The position numbers and the translations under genes were made by a program. From assembly GCA_035284745.1 (NCBI GenBank), contig JAYKIL010000014.1:1-64000 (forward strand): 64,000 bases of DNA, in the 5' to 3' direction. The notes under the pieces were generated by a model, which was given only the letters and a program-made list of their open reading frames with translations, was not told where the DNA came from and ran no database searches. This DNA comes from JAYKJB01 sp035284745 [NCBI: Candidatus Sericytochromatia bacterium]. GTDB taxonomy: Bacteria > Cyanobacteriota > Sericytochromatia > S15B-MN24. Below are positions 1 through 8,515 of the stretch, one piece after another. Numbering within the stretch: position 1 is the first letter of the stretch; the number at the start of each line of letters is the position of its first letter.

Positions 1-2
1 TG

Positions 3-887
3 TTTGAGAACTTCCAATCGGAGCACAAGCGTGCACCGAAAAACCCCGCCATCTATCGTTTCTCGTCTTTCTCGTGGGGCATTGAGGATGCCGATGACGG
101 CACGCACAGCACCTTAAGCGTGGGCGGCTACGACTTCAAGGCTTTCCGTGCCGGCGAACGCTTCTTGATGGAACGTCCGGGCCAAGGAGACTTCATCAAG
201 CGCTCGTGGGAGTTCTATGGCAAGCCCGCGTCCGATGCGAAGAAGTTCAACCTGTTCTGGCACACGTATCTAGAAACGAAGAACCTCACGGGGATGCCCA
301 ACTATCGGCAGCACACCTACAACGGCTGCGCCGTCGGGTGTGTGGGCACTGCTTGGGGTCAGATCTACGGTTACTGGGAGCAACGGGGCCGCGACGCTGT
401 CGCAGGGGCTCCGAGCACCAATACGTCCAGCACGGGCGCCGTGGTCAACAATGCGAATACCCGCGCGATGACCGAAGGCATCAACGAGTATATGGATACC
501 TTCTGCCGAGGGTCTGAAGGCGCCACGGACTGGAGCAAAATTCCCCTGGGTAGAAATTGGGGACGCACCGATCGGCGCCTGCGCGTCGAAACCAATCAGA
601 AGTTGGATGGAAGCGATAAGGCGATGTACAGGCACACGCGACGGGGCTTGCGCGATAATCGACCGACGATGATTGCCTTCGTGGATAACGATACAGGCTC
701 TCACGCCGTGGCGGCCTACGGCTTCACCCAGATGCACGACATTTGGTCGTGGTTGGGCTCGGATGATGGCTATGAAAGCCTGCGCGTGAAAACCAACTGG
801 AGCAGCCCGACCGATCTCACCCTCACCTTGGGAGATAACGGCTTGAATCTCAACATGTCGATGCGGATCAGCGTCAACAACCGTTAG
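3..887 (+). CDS. Papain-like cysteine protease, C-terminal part (5' truncated)
   Basis: The reading frame is open from the window edge (frame beginning at base 3), so this is the C-terminal ~294 residues of a longer protein; the GTG at 120 is internal. A Cys-containing helix (NGCAVGCVGTAWGQIYGYW) is followed about 130 residues later by GSHAVAAYGF and then a TNW motif. That is the Cys-His-Asn/Trp order of papain-fold peptidases, most like the C10 (streptopain) or C39-like families. The N-terminus, and hence any signal peptide, lies outside the window. The function is probably secreted proteolysis or bacteriocin-like processing; the substrate is unknown. A rho-independent terminator follows directly, so this is the last gene of its transcript. 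The fold assignment rests on motif spacing only. Confidence 0.6.
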   Translation, partial: FENFQSEHKRAPKNPAIYRFSSFSWGIEDADDGTHSTLSVGGYDFKAFRAGERFLMERPGQGDFIKRSWEFYGKPASDAKKFNLFWHTYLETKNLTGMPNYRQHTYNGCAVGCVGTAWGQIYGYWEQRGRDAVAGAPSTNTSSTGAVVNNANTRAMTEGINEYMDTFCRGSEGATDWSKIPLGRNWGRTDRRLRVETNQKLDGSDKAMYRHTRRGLRDNRPTMIAFVDNDTGSHAVAAYGFTQMHDIWSWLGSDDGYESLRVKTNWSSPTDLTLTLGDNGLNLNMSMRISVNNR

Positions 888-909
888 TTTCGCCTGTTCT
901 TCAAAGTCA

Positions 910-948
910 GAAGCCCCCGATTCATCTGAACCGGGGGCTTCACTTTTT
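910..948 (+). terminator. Rho-independent terminator
   Basis: A 10-bp perfect stem (GAAGCCCCCG / CGGGGGCTTC) with a 12-nt loop is followed by ACTTTTTC. It sits 22 nt after the stop of the protease gene. Confidence 0.85.
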
Positions 949-1090
949 CAGGCGCTGACGATCGTGGCCGCGGAATTATAAACTTATCGCAAAATTAATT
1001 TCGCTCTAACCTCACAGGCCCCTTTTTAACGCAACCCACGCAGCCCTTTTCCCGATAACGATCGCGTTGTGTGTTGAAGGGAAGCGTTCG

Positions 1091-2059
1091 ATGAATCAAA
1101 TTTCTGGCACATATTACTCACCCACCGTCCTTTCCCAAGGGACGCAACCTTCTGTGTTCGATCGCATTGCGAACTTCTTCCGCAACATCGGAAAACCGAA
1201 AGATACGCCAGACCCGATCGTCACGATGCCAGGGGATGTGTATGTCGGGCAACCCGTGCAGCCGACGCCCCCTCCCGTGATCGGCCCCAAGGGTCCTGTC
1301 GCGCCTGTTCCACCGCCTGTTTTGGCTCCTGCTCCACCGGTACCGCCTCCGGTCTTGCCACCACCACCGCCCCCCCCCATCGCCCCCGTGGCGACCCCGC
1401 GCTTGCCCAGTGGGGTCTACCAACCTCCTGTCTATCCCGGCACTCCACCCTTCAATGCCCCGGTTAACTATCCGGTTAACTATCCTGTCAATTACCCCGG
1501 CAACTACCCAGGGCAGCCCCCAGTGCCCGGTCCGTGGGGCGTTCCCGGTGCTGTCCCTTATGGCGTCAGCCCGATAGCAGCCGCGGTGGGCCTCGTCGCG
1601 GGTTTGGTCAGTCTGTTCAAGGGCCCGCCCAAACCCAGCACCCCTGCGCCCCCCTCGTCCGCCCCCGTGCCACAGCCAGGCTTCCCCGCGCAGCCTGGAT
1701 CCGTGCCGCCCTCGCCCTCCGTGCCCCCCACGGACTGGTCAGTCGATCTCTCGCCGAGTGGCCCCGTTCGCCGTCGTCCGCAGGGCTCGACACCTCCGCC
1801 CGCTCCAACGGCACAACCCGTGCCGACGTACGATCAGGATGCCCTGAGATGGAAAGACGGAAACGGCTTCGCGCGCAACCAACAGTTGGGCAAGGCCATG
1901 CTTCAGAGTGGCGAACTCCTGAGACAGCTGAAGGAATTCGGCGCCGACCAAGGCATGCCGCCGGGCGCCTTAGAGCAATGGGCCACCGCCCACCCCGGTC
2001 TCGCCTACAAGCGCCTGCAAGAACTGAAACGTCAAGTAGCGCTGCGCCTTGAACGCTAG
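1091..2059 (+). CDS. Proline-rich protein of unknown function
   Basis: 322 residues. The ATG at 1091 is chosen because GAAGGGA lies about 8 nt upstream; a TTG 24 nt earlier has no Shine-Dalgarno. The N-terminal ~40 residues are ordinary sequence. Residues ~45-130 are a Pro/Val/Ala-rich low-complexity tract that includes a polyproline run and four PVNY/PGNY repeats. A hydrophobic Gly/Ala stretch follows (AAAVGLVAGLVSLF), then a second proline-rich linker and a charged helical C-terminus of ~90 residues. No signal peptide is evident. The layout suggests an extended spacer joining two small folded ends, for example an envelope-spanning or scaffold protein, but no family was recognised. It is flanked by terminator-like hairpins on both sides and so is probably monocistronic. 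Confidence 0.6.
   Translation: MNQISGTYYSPTVLSQGTQPSVFDRIANFFRNIGKPKDTPDPIVTMPGDVYVGQPVQPTPPPVIGPKGPVAPVPPPVLAPAPPVPPPVLPPPPPPPIAPVATPRLPSGVYQPPVYPGTPPFNAPVNYPVNYPVNYPGNYPGQPPVPGPWGVPGAVPYGVSPIAAAVGLVAGLVSLFKGPPKPSTPAPPSSAPVPQPGFPAQPGSVPPSPSVPPTDWSVDLSPSGPVRRRPQGSTPPPAPTAQPVPTYDQDALRWKDGNGFARNQQLGKAMLQSGELLRQLKEFGADQGMPPGALEQWATAHPGLAYKRLQELKRQVALRLER
1460..1507 (+). repeat. Four tandem 12-bp repeats encoding P-V/G-N-Y
   Basis: CCGGTTAACTAT occurs twice exactly, then as CCTGTCAATTAC and CCCGGCAACTAC. The 12-bp period stays in frame and gives PVNY-PVNY-PVNY-PGNY in the proline-rich protein. Confidence 0.9.
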
Positions 2060-2088
2060 GCTGACGCCTCAAGCCCACCGCTAAATGC

Positions 2089-2121
2089 AGCCCCCGCGGG
2101 TGTTTTCCCGTAGGGGCTTCT
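2089..2121 (+). terminator. Terminator-like hairpin after proline-rich gene
   Basis: AGCCCCCGCGGG and CCCGTAGGGGCT can pair over ~12 bp with one mismatch and one wobble around a TGTTTT loop, 29 nt after the stop. The T-tract is weak (TCTCG). Confidence 0.55.
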
Positions 2122-2242
2122 CGTCAGTTTATCTATGATTTATCAGCGCCCCAAGGGCGCTTCGCGAGGATTGCTCCGACGGGTCAGGAATGGCTGGCGG
2201 CGAACTGCGTGAACGCGGCCCATTCTCGATCCGCACCTCACC

Positions 2243-2279
2243 AAAAAGCCGCCCCCCGGGGAACACCGGAAAGCGGCTC
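2243..2279 (-). terminator. Terminator of the tRNA-Ile/tRNA-Ala unit
   Basis: Read on the minus strand, AGCCGC...GCGGCT forms a stem enclosing an inner CCGG/CCGG-type pairing and is followed by TTTTTGG. It lies ~10 nt beyond the 3' end of tRNA-Ala. Confidence 0.7.
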
Positions 2280-2289
2280 TAGACCAGAG

Positions 2290-2362
2290 TGGAGATAAGC
2301 GGATTCGAACCGCTGACCCCCTGCGTGCAAAGCAGGTGCTCTACCAACTGAGCTATATCCCC
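2290..2362 (-). tRNA. tRNA-Ala (anticodon TGC)
   Basis: The minus strand reads GGGGATATAGCTCAG at the 5' end, CTGC-TTTGCAC-GCAG as anticodon stem-loop (TGC), GGTTCGAATCC as T-arm and TATCTCC closing the acceptor, followed by discriminator A. No CCA is encoded. It lies 5 bp downstream of tRNA-Ile on the same strand. Confidence 0.95.
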
Positions 2363-2367
2363 GTGAG

Positions 2368-2441
2368 TGGGCAATACTGGACTTGAACCAGTGACCTCAC
2401 CCTTATCAGGGGTGCGCTCTAGCCACCTGAGCTAATCGCCC
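2368..2441 (-). tRNA. tRNA-Ile (anticodon GAT)
   Basis: The minus strand reads GGGCGATTAGCTCAG at the 5' end, an anticodon loop CTGATAA (GAT), GGTTCAAGTCC as T-arm and ATTGCCC with discriminator A. The order Ile(GAT)-Ala(TGC) is the one usually found in the 16S-23S rRNA spacer, but no rRNA flanks it here. Confidence 0.95.
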
Positions 2442-2471
2442 GATGCCCAAGCAGACAAGACCGCCGGAGCC

Positions 2472-2505
2472 TTTATAGTGTCGCACAGGGCCCGTTGAGC
2501 GTCAA
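2472..2505 (-). promoter_or_regulatory. Possible promoter of the tRNA pair
   Basis: On the minus strand TATAAA (2477-2472) lies ~30 nt before tRNA-Ile, with TTGACG (2505-2500) upstream. The 22-nt gap between them is too long for a standard sigma-70 promoter, so only the -10 element is plausible. Confidence 0.3.
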
Positions 2506-2586
2506 CCGGAGACGGGCTCTCTCACCCACCAAAACAAGACAAAGGCGCCACCAGGCTGCCATCCTAAGGCCCTTTCCTCGAAGAGG

Positions 2587-4038
2587 CTAAGGGTCCTCGG
2601 CCAAGGTGGCCGGCGCCAAAGCCCGCCCCGCATTCAGTCGGCCTTGCCCCGCCAATGGATCAGGCCCGGGCGCGTCCAGATCATCCACGGCCAGACGCAA
2701 ACGTCGTTCAACAGCCTCCACAAAATTAGAGTTCAACGCCTGGTTCAACGGGTCATAACGGGCCATCAGCAAAGCGGCCACACCGGCCACATAAGGCGTG
2801 GCCATTGAAGTGCCCGATTGAGACGCGTACCCGCCAGGGACGGTCGAAATGATCGCCTCGCCCGGTGCAACCAAGTCGAGGGCTGAGCCCCCATTAGAGA
2901 AAGCGCTGATGCCCTCCCAGCCGACGTGGTAATTAGAACTTCCGACGGCCAAAATGCCCGGGGTGTTGGCGGGCGACCCCACAAAAGGTAACGCCCCGTT
3001 GCCAGAGGCCGCCACCACAACGATTCCCTGGTTTCGAGCCATTTGAGCCAATTCGACCCAGATACTGTCAACAACACTGGTATCGGCTCCCAGGCTCATA
3101 TTGATGACCCGCACACGCGAGCCATCATCAGGGGACGGGACCCAATTCACAGCATTGAGAAAGCCATTAATGATGTCGAAGTCAGACCCCGCCCCCACGT
3201 TATCAGGAAACACCTTCACAGGCTTGATTTTGCATCCCCAGGCCACGCCCGCAATCCCTACCCCATTGTCGCCCTGCGCTGCAACAATACCCGCCACATG
3301 GGTTCCGTGCCCCTCGGAATCCGTGACGTCCGTGCCGTTTGTCGTCGCGTCGAAAGGGGCCACCACCCGTCCTGAAAACTCAGGATGCGCGGTATCCAGT
3401 CCTGTGTCCAGAACAGCGACCACCACGCTGGCCTGGGCATCCACGCTCACAGAACCCCAGGCCGACGCCGTATTGCTCGAGGTCGACCGATGCGACCACT
3501 GTCTGGCAAAGAATGGATCATTGGGCTCTGCCTGCAAAGTCCAACGCCGCGCTTCACGAGTGAGTGTGCGCACACCGGGCACTCCCGCAATCTCGCTTTT
3601 CCATCGAGCGGGCTCGCGGTCCGCGGGCGGCTTGAGCTGCAGCAACCACCCCGCGCCCAGAGACCTTTGCTTGAGAAACTGGGCACCGCGGAACGCAGGA
3701 TGAAGCTGAAGTTCCTCCGGCGCACGGTCAGCCTGCAACAGATAATTGCCCGAATAGGCCCTCGGATCATCAGCGGCAGAACCGTCCGACACCAAACGGG
3801 GGCGACTCATCCAGCGAGGTTCTCCGACCGACAAAACTGGAAGGTCTTGAGCTAACACGGGTACAGGAACTTTCGGGGGCATCACGGGCCTCGAAACCGC
3901 TGCCCGAGAGAGAGGCGGCGCGGCCTCAGGCGGCAGTGTGTTCAGGGCAGGCTCGGGGACGGTAGAGCAGCCAACCAGTAATACAGCTTGCAGAAGGCAG
4001 GCGAAAAATGGCCGCGTACGCGATGGATTGAACGTCAT
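2587..4038 (-). CDS. Subtilisin-like serine protease lipoprotein (S8)
   Basis: 483 residues from the ATG at 4038. That ATG overlaps the stop of the upstream kelch gene (ATGA) and begins a textbook lipoprotein signal (FFACLLQAVLLVGC), so the in-frame start 132 nt earlier is rejected. After a Pro-rich linker there is an inhibitor-type propeptide (~residues 100-180) and a peptidase S8 domain with the full triad: Asp in VAVLDTGLDTAHP, His in EGHGTHVAG and Ser in SGTSMATPYVAG. It should be a lipid-anchored extracytoplasmic endopeptidase. It is the last gene of a three-gene lipoprotein set and may process the kelch partners or other surface proteins; that role is inference. Confidence 0.9.
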   Translation of the reverse strand: MTFNPSRTRPFFACLLQAVLLVGCSTVPEPALNTLPPEAAPPLSRAAVSRPVMPPKVPVPVLAQDLPVLSVGEPRWMSRPRLVSDGSAADDPRAYSGNYLLQADRAPEELQLHPAFRGAQFLKQRSLGAGWLLQLKPPADREPARWKSEIAGVPGVRTLTREARRWTLQAEPNDPFFARQWSHRSTSSNTASAWGSVSVDAQASVVVAVLDTGLDTAHPEFSGRVVAPFDATTNGTDVTDSEGHGTHVAGIVAAQGDNGVGIAGVAWGCKIKPVKVFPDNVGAGSDFDIINGFLNAVNWVPSPDDGSRVRVINMSLGADTSVVDSIWVELAQMARNQGIVVVAASGNGALPFVGSPANTPGILAVGSSNYHVGWEGISAFSNGGSALDLVAPGEAIISTVPGGYASQSGTSMATPYVAGVAALLMARYDPLNQALNSNFVEAVERRLRLAVDDLDAPGPDPLAGQGRLNAGRALAPATLAEDP

Positions 4039-5339
4039 AAGCGATAGGCCTCCACCCGGGTTTGCGGACGACGATCCGCCGCGTGCCCCCCTAACGACAG
4101 CAAAAAACCATCGTAAACGGCCAATGCAAGCAAAGCGCGGGGCGTCGGTAAGCGAGTCAACACCTGCCACGACGGATTGGACTCGGTCGTATCGAGAACC
4201 AACACCGTATCAAGAATTGCCCCACCCGCCCCGATTCCACCGGCGACAAAAATGCGAGTCCCATCGCTCGCAGCGGCAGCAGAGTGACGGGCCTCAGGCA
4301 ATGCCGGCGGGGCTCCCAGCACACCCGTGCCACTGCGCACAACGCTGCCTGTCGACGCATCGTATCTCCCCACTGTGCTCACCGCCACGGGAAGCCCCGC
4401 AGCATCCGTCGTATAGCCTCCCAAGATCCACAGCCGATCCTGCACTCGAACACTGGCGGCCCCCGCGTTCGAATAGGACATCCCGCTTAAAGAAGTCGCC
4501 ACTCCCGAGGGAAAATCCACCCGCAGCCGCGCGGGTGTCGAGCCCGTTGACGTCTCGCCGCCAAAAATGTGGAGGGCACCCGAAAGAAAGATCGCAGCAC
4601 ACGCTTTGCGAGATTCAGGGAGATTGGCGATGGTAGCCGGGGGATTGGCAACCCGATATCGCTTGATGGCTCGGGAAAGACCCCCCTTAACGCCTCCAAC
4701 CAAAAGAAGATCGCTCCCGTTCACCGCGGGGGCCCCCACCAGCACACCCTCTGCATCGTTTTGGTGTTCGACCAGGGTCCAGCCCTCATCCCACTCCTCT
4801 TGAGAACTTCTCGTTTGACCCTCCACAACGATCAGAGTGCTGTCCAGAACGGCCGCCGACAGGCCCACCCGCGGGCGCCGCAGCGGGGTCCAAGGCAACC
4901 AGGTGCCAGGCTGAACATCCCCAACGGTCACAATCACCTGAGGCGGGGACGTGGACACGGGGGCCGTCACCGAAGGCTGGGAGCCCCCCCCCGATCCCCC
5001 AGACCCCCCTCCCCCACCGCCTGCGTTGCTGGTCGCCGGTGATGAAGGCGTTACGACAGAATTGGGAGTGGCACTCGCCGTCGCAGCCCCGTCGTTCGCG
5101 ACCCCAATCGGTGCAGACGGCGTGGCTTCAGGTTGCAATGAGACGGGCGACGAGCTGTCCGGCTGACCCGACACCTCCCCTTCAGGCAACGTTTGATTGG
5201 ACGGCTCCGCCTGCGACGTAATCAGCCCCTTCTTGGCTCCCTTGTTGTGGGAGAGAACCCGTTCACCTGGCCCCACACGAGCGTTACAGGCGCTAAAAAA
5301 CAACAAAACGGCGAGTGCCAGGAGGCGGCGAGACCTCAT
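4035..5339 (-). CDS. Kelch-repeat lipoprotein
   Basis: 434 residues with signal peptide and lipobox LLFFSAC. A Ser/Thr/Pro linker and a Gly-rich hinge (GGGGGGSGGSGGG) separate the lipid anchor from a C-terminal beta-propeller. At least five kelch-type blades are visible through their Gly-Gly turns (LLVGGVKGG, HIFGGETST, WILGGYTTD, FVAGGIGAG, LSLGGHAAD). The start overlaps the stop of the preceding, longer kelch lipoprotein by ATGA, and its own stop overlaps the start of the protease gene, so the three are translationally coupled. Kelch propellers bind proteins or glycans, and galactose oxidase is the classical enzyme example. No catalytic residues can be assigned, so this is probably a binding protein. 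Confidence 0.8.
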   Translation of the reverse strand: MRSRRLLALAVLLFFSACNARVGPGERVLSHNKGAKKGLITSQAEPSNQTLPEGEVSGQPDSSSPVSLQPEATPSAPIGVANDGAATASATPNSVVTPSSPATSNAGGGGGGSGGSGGGSQPSVTAPVSTSPPQVIVTVGDVQPGTWLPWTPLRRPRVGLSAAVLDSTLIVVEGQTRSSQEEWDEGWTLVEHQNDAEGVLVGAPAVNGSDLLLVGGVKGGLSRAIKRYRVANPPATIANLPESRKACAAIFLSGALHIFGGETSTGSTPARLRVDFPSGVATSLSGMSYSNAGAASVRVQDRLWILGGYTTDAAGLPVAVSTVGRYDASTGSVVRSGTGVLGAPPALPEARHSAAAASDGTRIFVAGGIGAGGAILDTVLVLDTTESNPSWQVLTRLPTPRALLALAVYDGFLLSLGGHAADRRPQTRVEAYRL

Positions 5340-7222
5340 GGCACACCGCCTGTCAGCAACGAAAACGCAGCCGGTGACGCCGATGGTTCAGGCGAAAATG
5401 TCTCCACATCGTCAATGGGAGCAAATGTGTCACTCACATCACCCAAGACCCCCCCCGCGACGGTCAAGATGTCATTTAACACGCCCACCGCAGGCAACAC
5501 TCGGGGTCTTCTCAGAGGCGGTCGCAATTCCCACGTATCTGAATCGGGATCGTAAACCTCCACGGCCGGGCTCAATCGCCCCCGTGAATCCACCCCCCCG
5601 ATGACCCAAATTTTCCCATTCCACGCCACCGCCGCGGCGGAGCGTCGCGGAGTCGGCATATCAGACATCACCGAGAAAGCGCTATCAACACCCGGAGACC
5701 AGGCAAGCACCTGCGGTGAAATTTGACCGGAACCGGTGGCCCCCGTTCCCCCCCCAAACAAATACAAGGTGCCATTAACCGCCGCCCCACTTAAGCCCCA
5801 GAGGTTTTGAGGCAACACGGGCAAATTGGCGACAGGGAGCCACGCGGCAGAGTTCACCTGGTATCCCCAGACTAAATTTGTCGAATCCGCGCCGCGAATT
5901 CCACCCGCCAGATAAATGACCCCGTCTATCACACTGGCCACCGAGGCAAAGAGCCCCGAGACGCCGGGGACCGTCCCCAAACTGCTGATCGCCCCGGTCG
6001 CCACATTCAAGCGGCCCGCACTCGAAAACAACGACGTACTGTTGGCTCCGCCAAACCAGTATAAATTTCCATCATAGTAGACTGAAGCCGCCCCATACCG
6101 AGCGGTGGGAAGTTCCGCCAAGAGGCTCCCACCTCCAATGCTGATGATTGAAGAGGCCACTTGTGCACCCTGAACGCCCGGAACACCAAAAGTCTGCGTC
6201 AGCCCACCCGCCAGAACCAAGGTATCCGAAGCCCCCGGAGGCTCATAAACGCCGTAAATAGTGCTCCCACGCGGAAGCGGCAAGGATGCTTGCGGTTGCC
6301 ACGCCCCAAAATCAATGGTTCGGGTTGCGGTTTGCCCGGGCACCAGTGAAACAGTGAACTCGCGCGTCGGAAGGCTTTCATCATACGGCACGATCCGCAA
6401 CGTCCATTCCCCCGGCGGCACGGGAGAAAAGTCGAGCGCAGATCCATCACACAGCACCGCCTTGGTCATCGGATCAGAGAGAGAAATGTTTGCAAGGAGC
6501 CCTTCTGGCCAGTGTTCCGGCATGATCCGGATGGTCGCAGGGGCCGGAAAAAATGATTCAGTGACCGCAGGGACGGTGCCCGCGGCGTGCCAGGCCGCCG
6601 CCATCGCCGGGACGGACAACAGGCCAACATCCGGGGCTCGCAGGGTGCGCTGCCAATCAAGCACCGATGAAGCCACACTCTCAAAATCGACGGTATCGAT
6701 GACGGTTGTGCTCGCAGCGAGATCGGCCGTAATTAGGGCCTCAAGAAGTCTGCCCCCCATATCCGACGCCGAGGTCAGTTGAACCGTATTCACACCCGGA
6801 CGCAAGACAATCGGCGCACGCAACACATCCCCCGGTATCGGGGCGCCGATCTCATCGAGGCCACTGACTTCGATGATCGCGCGGGGCATCACGGATAAGT
6901 CGCTCAGGCTTAAGGGCGCGCCGCCCACTGCAAGTTCGGATTCTCTGCGCACAGCCCCCCGCGCGTCCAACAATCGAACACGGACCGCCTGCTGAGGCGT
7001 ATCAAACGCCATCAGGCGCCTGGCAGGGCGCAGCCAGCCCGACAAGTTTATTTGAAGGCTCGCTTTCTCGGTGCCAGCGCCAGGCATCGGCAATGAGGAA
7101 GGTAGCGCTGACGTTGTCACCTGACATCCGCCGCAGAAAAAAAGAGGAAAAGCAGCCGATAGCAGCACCGAGACCGCTCGGCGACCCGGCATCCTTAGAG
7201 AAAATCCGAACAACCAACCCAT
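5336..7222 (-). CDS. Large kelch-repeat lipoprotein
   Basis: 628 residues. A hydrophobic signal with FFCGGC as lipobox is followed by a beta-rich region (~35-290) that resembles stacked Ig-like or carboxypeptidase-regulatory-type modules (LQINLSGWLRP, VRVRLLDARG, WTLRIVPYDES). A C-terminal kelch propeller occupies ~310-600 with six Gly-Gly blades (VLAGGLTQT, WFGGANST, YLAGGIRG, YLFGGGTG, WVIGGVDS, TVAGGVLG). An internal ATG (residue 11) with AAGG close upstream is an alternative start. The gene begins only 54 nt after galK on the same strand and no terminator is visible between them, so it may belong to the galactose operon transcript. Confidence 0.8.
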   Translation of the reverse strand: MGWLFGFSLRMPGRRAVSVLLSAAFPLFFCGGCQVTTSALPSSLPMPGAGTEKASLQINLSGWLRPARRLMAFDTPQQAVRVRLLDARGAVRRESELAVGGAPLSLSDLSVMPRAIIEVSGLDEIGAPIPGDVLRAPIVLRPGVNTVQLTSASDMGGRLLEALITADLAASTTVIDTVDFESVASSVLDWQRTLRAPDVGLLSVPAMAAAWHAAGTVPAVTESFFPAPATIRIMPEHWPEGLLANISLSDPMTKAVLCDGSALDFSPVPPGEWTLRIVPYDESLPTREFTVSLVPGQTATRTIDFGAWQPQASLPLPRGSTIYGVYEPPGASDTLVLAGGLTQTFGVPGVQGAQVASSIISIGGGSLLAELPTARYGAASVYYDGNLYWFGGANSTSLFSSAGRLNVATGAISSLGTVPGVSGLFASVASVIDGVIYLAGGIRGADSTNLVWGYQVNSAAWLPVANLPVLPQNLWGLSGAAVNGTLYLFGGGTGATGSGQISPQVLAWSPGVDSAFSVMSDMPTPRRSAAAVAWNGKIWVIGGVDSRGRLSPAVEVYDPDSDTWELRPPLRRPRVLPAVGVLNDILTVAGGVLGDVSDTFAPIDDVETFSPEPSASPAAFSLLTGGVP

Positions 7223-7276
7223 ATCAGCAACTTACCCGCAGGCACAAGATTGTTGCCAGCAGGCCCTCACAAAAAG

Positions 7277-8515
7277 CTACATAAGACCGGCGCGACGCCA
7301 AGGGCTGTCTAAGACGCTTGCGCCCTGAGTCGCCACGCAAACCCACGCCGTGGCTTCCTGCCCTGTTTCACGCTGATATGCCGGCAGAACGTGTGAACGA
7401 TAAGCCTCAACCCGATTGGAAGGCATCAAGGTCACCGTACACCCTCCAAAACCAGCGCCTGTCATCCGCGCCCCCACCACTCCCTCGAAGGCCTGGGTCT
7501 GCGCGACCAGCACGTCCAGTTCCGGACAACTGACTTCAAAGTCATCGCGCAAAGACGCGTGCGAAGCATTCATCAACTTTCCGAATGCCGTTAAATCGCC
7601 TCGCCCCAAACATTCAACCGCTTGCAATACGCGCTCATTCTCGCTCACGACGTGCCGCGCCCTCTGCGCCACCACCGCAGGTAACCCCGCCTGGTGCGCT
7701 TCGAAATCGTCCCAGGAGATGTCGCGCAGCGCCTTGACATCGTCTCGGTGCAGCGACTTTGCCAGCAATTGAACCGCCTCTTCACACTGCGCACGGCGCT
7801 CGTTGTAGGCACTGTCTACCAGGCCGCGTCGCACCCCGCTGTGAGTAATGACAATCACGAGCCCTTGTTCCGCCAACCGCAAGGGCACCGGGCGCGACGC
7901 CAAACTGCGACAATCAATCAATAATGCCGCATCAGGTCTTCCCATCGCTGAAATGAATTGGTCCATAATGCCGCATTGAACACCGATAAAGCGATTCTCT
8001 GCTTTTTGCGCCAGCAGCGCCAATTGTTTGGGACTGATCCCCGTGGCCATCATTTCGTTCAGAAAAGTCCCGACAGCGACTTCATAAGCGGCTGAGGAAC
8101 TCAAACCAGCCCCTTGGGGCACATCTCCCGCAATCACGGCATCAAAACCGCGAAGCTTGAAGGCACACGCCTGCCAGATTGACAGCATTCCCCGCAAGTA
8201 ATCCACCCAAGGGCGCGTCTCGCTGCGAGCAAGTTGCCCCAAGCTGAAGACATCCTCAGCCTCATAGTCACACGACCACACCCTGACCTCGCGATCCTCG
8301 CGATCGGCTTTGGGCGAGGCTGCAATCACCATTTCGCGGTCGATGGCCACAGGCAACACGAATCCGTCGTTATAGTCGGTATGCTCGCCAATCAGGTTCA
8401 CCCGCCCGGGCGCCCTTATCACATATTCGGGCGCCGCTCCATAACGCGATTTAAAGGCCTCGAGCACGCTTTCCACGCGGGCAGAAAAGACAGGCGTTTG
8501 ATTCACTGCATTCAC
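7277..8515 (-). CDS. galK: Galactokinase
   Basis: 412 residues. It phosphorylates galactose to galactose-1-phosphate in the Leloir pathway. GHMP-kinase motifs are clear: the galactokinase signature RAPGRVNLIGEHTDYNDG near residue 40, the ATP-binding GAGLSSSAAYEVAV near 135 and the C-terminal GARMTGAGFGGCTV. Its ATG overlaps the galT stop (ATGA), so the two are translationally coupled, and galE-galT-galK follow in pathway-related order. Length is a little above the usual ~385 residues because of a short N-terminal extension and a tail. Confidence 0.96.
   Translation of the reverse strand: MNAVNQTPVFSARVESVLEAFKSRYGAAPEYVIRAPGRVNLIGEHTDYNDGFVLPVAIDREMVIAASPKADREDREVRVWSCDYEAEDVFSLGQLARSETRPWVDYLRGMLSIWQACAFKLRGFDAVIAGDVPQGAGLSSSAAYEVAVGTFLNEMMATGISPKQLALLAQKAENRFIGVQCGIMDQFISAMGRPDAALLIDCRSLASRPVPLRLAEQGLVIVITHSGVRRGLVDSAYNERRAQCEEAVQLLAKSLHRDDVKALRDISWDDFEAHQAGLPAVVAQRARHVVSENERVLQAVECLGRGDLTAFGKLMNASHASLRDDFEVSCPELDVLVAQTQAFEGVVGARMTGAGFGGCTVTLMPSNRVEAYRSHVLPAYQRETGQEATAWVCVATQGASVLDSPWRRAGLM

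Noticed and set aside
1114-1448. Glycine-rich frames on the minus strand opposite the proline-rich gene.
   Set aside because: They are mirror images of proline codons, and the plus frame has the start and ribosome-binding site.
2290-2441. A complete rRNA operon around the Ile/Ala tRNAs.
   Set aside because: Flanking bases show no 16S or 23S sequence; one side is a terminator and the other a short promoter region.
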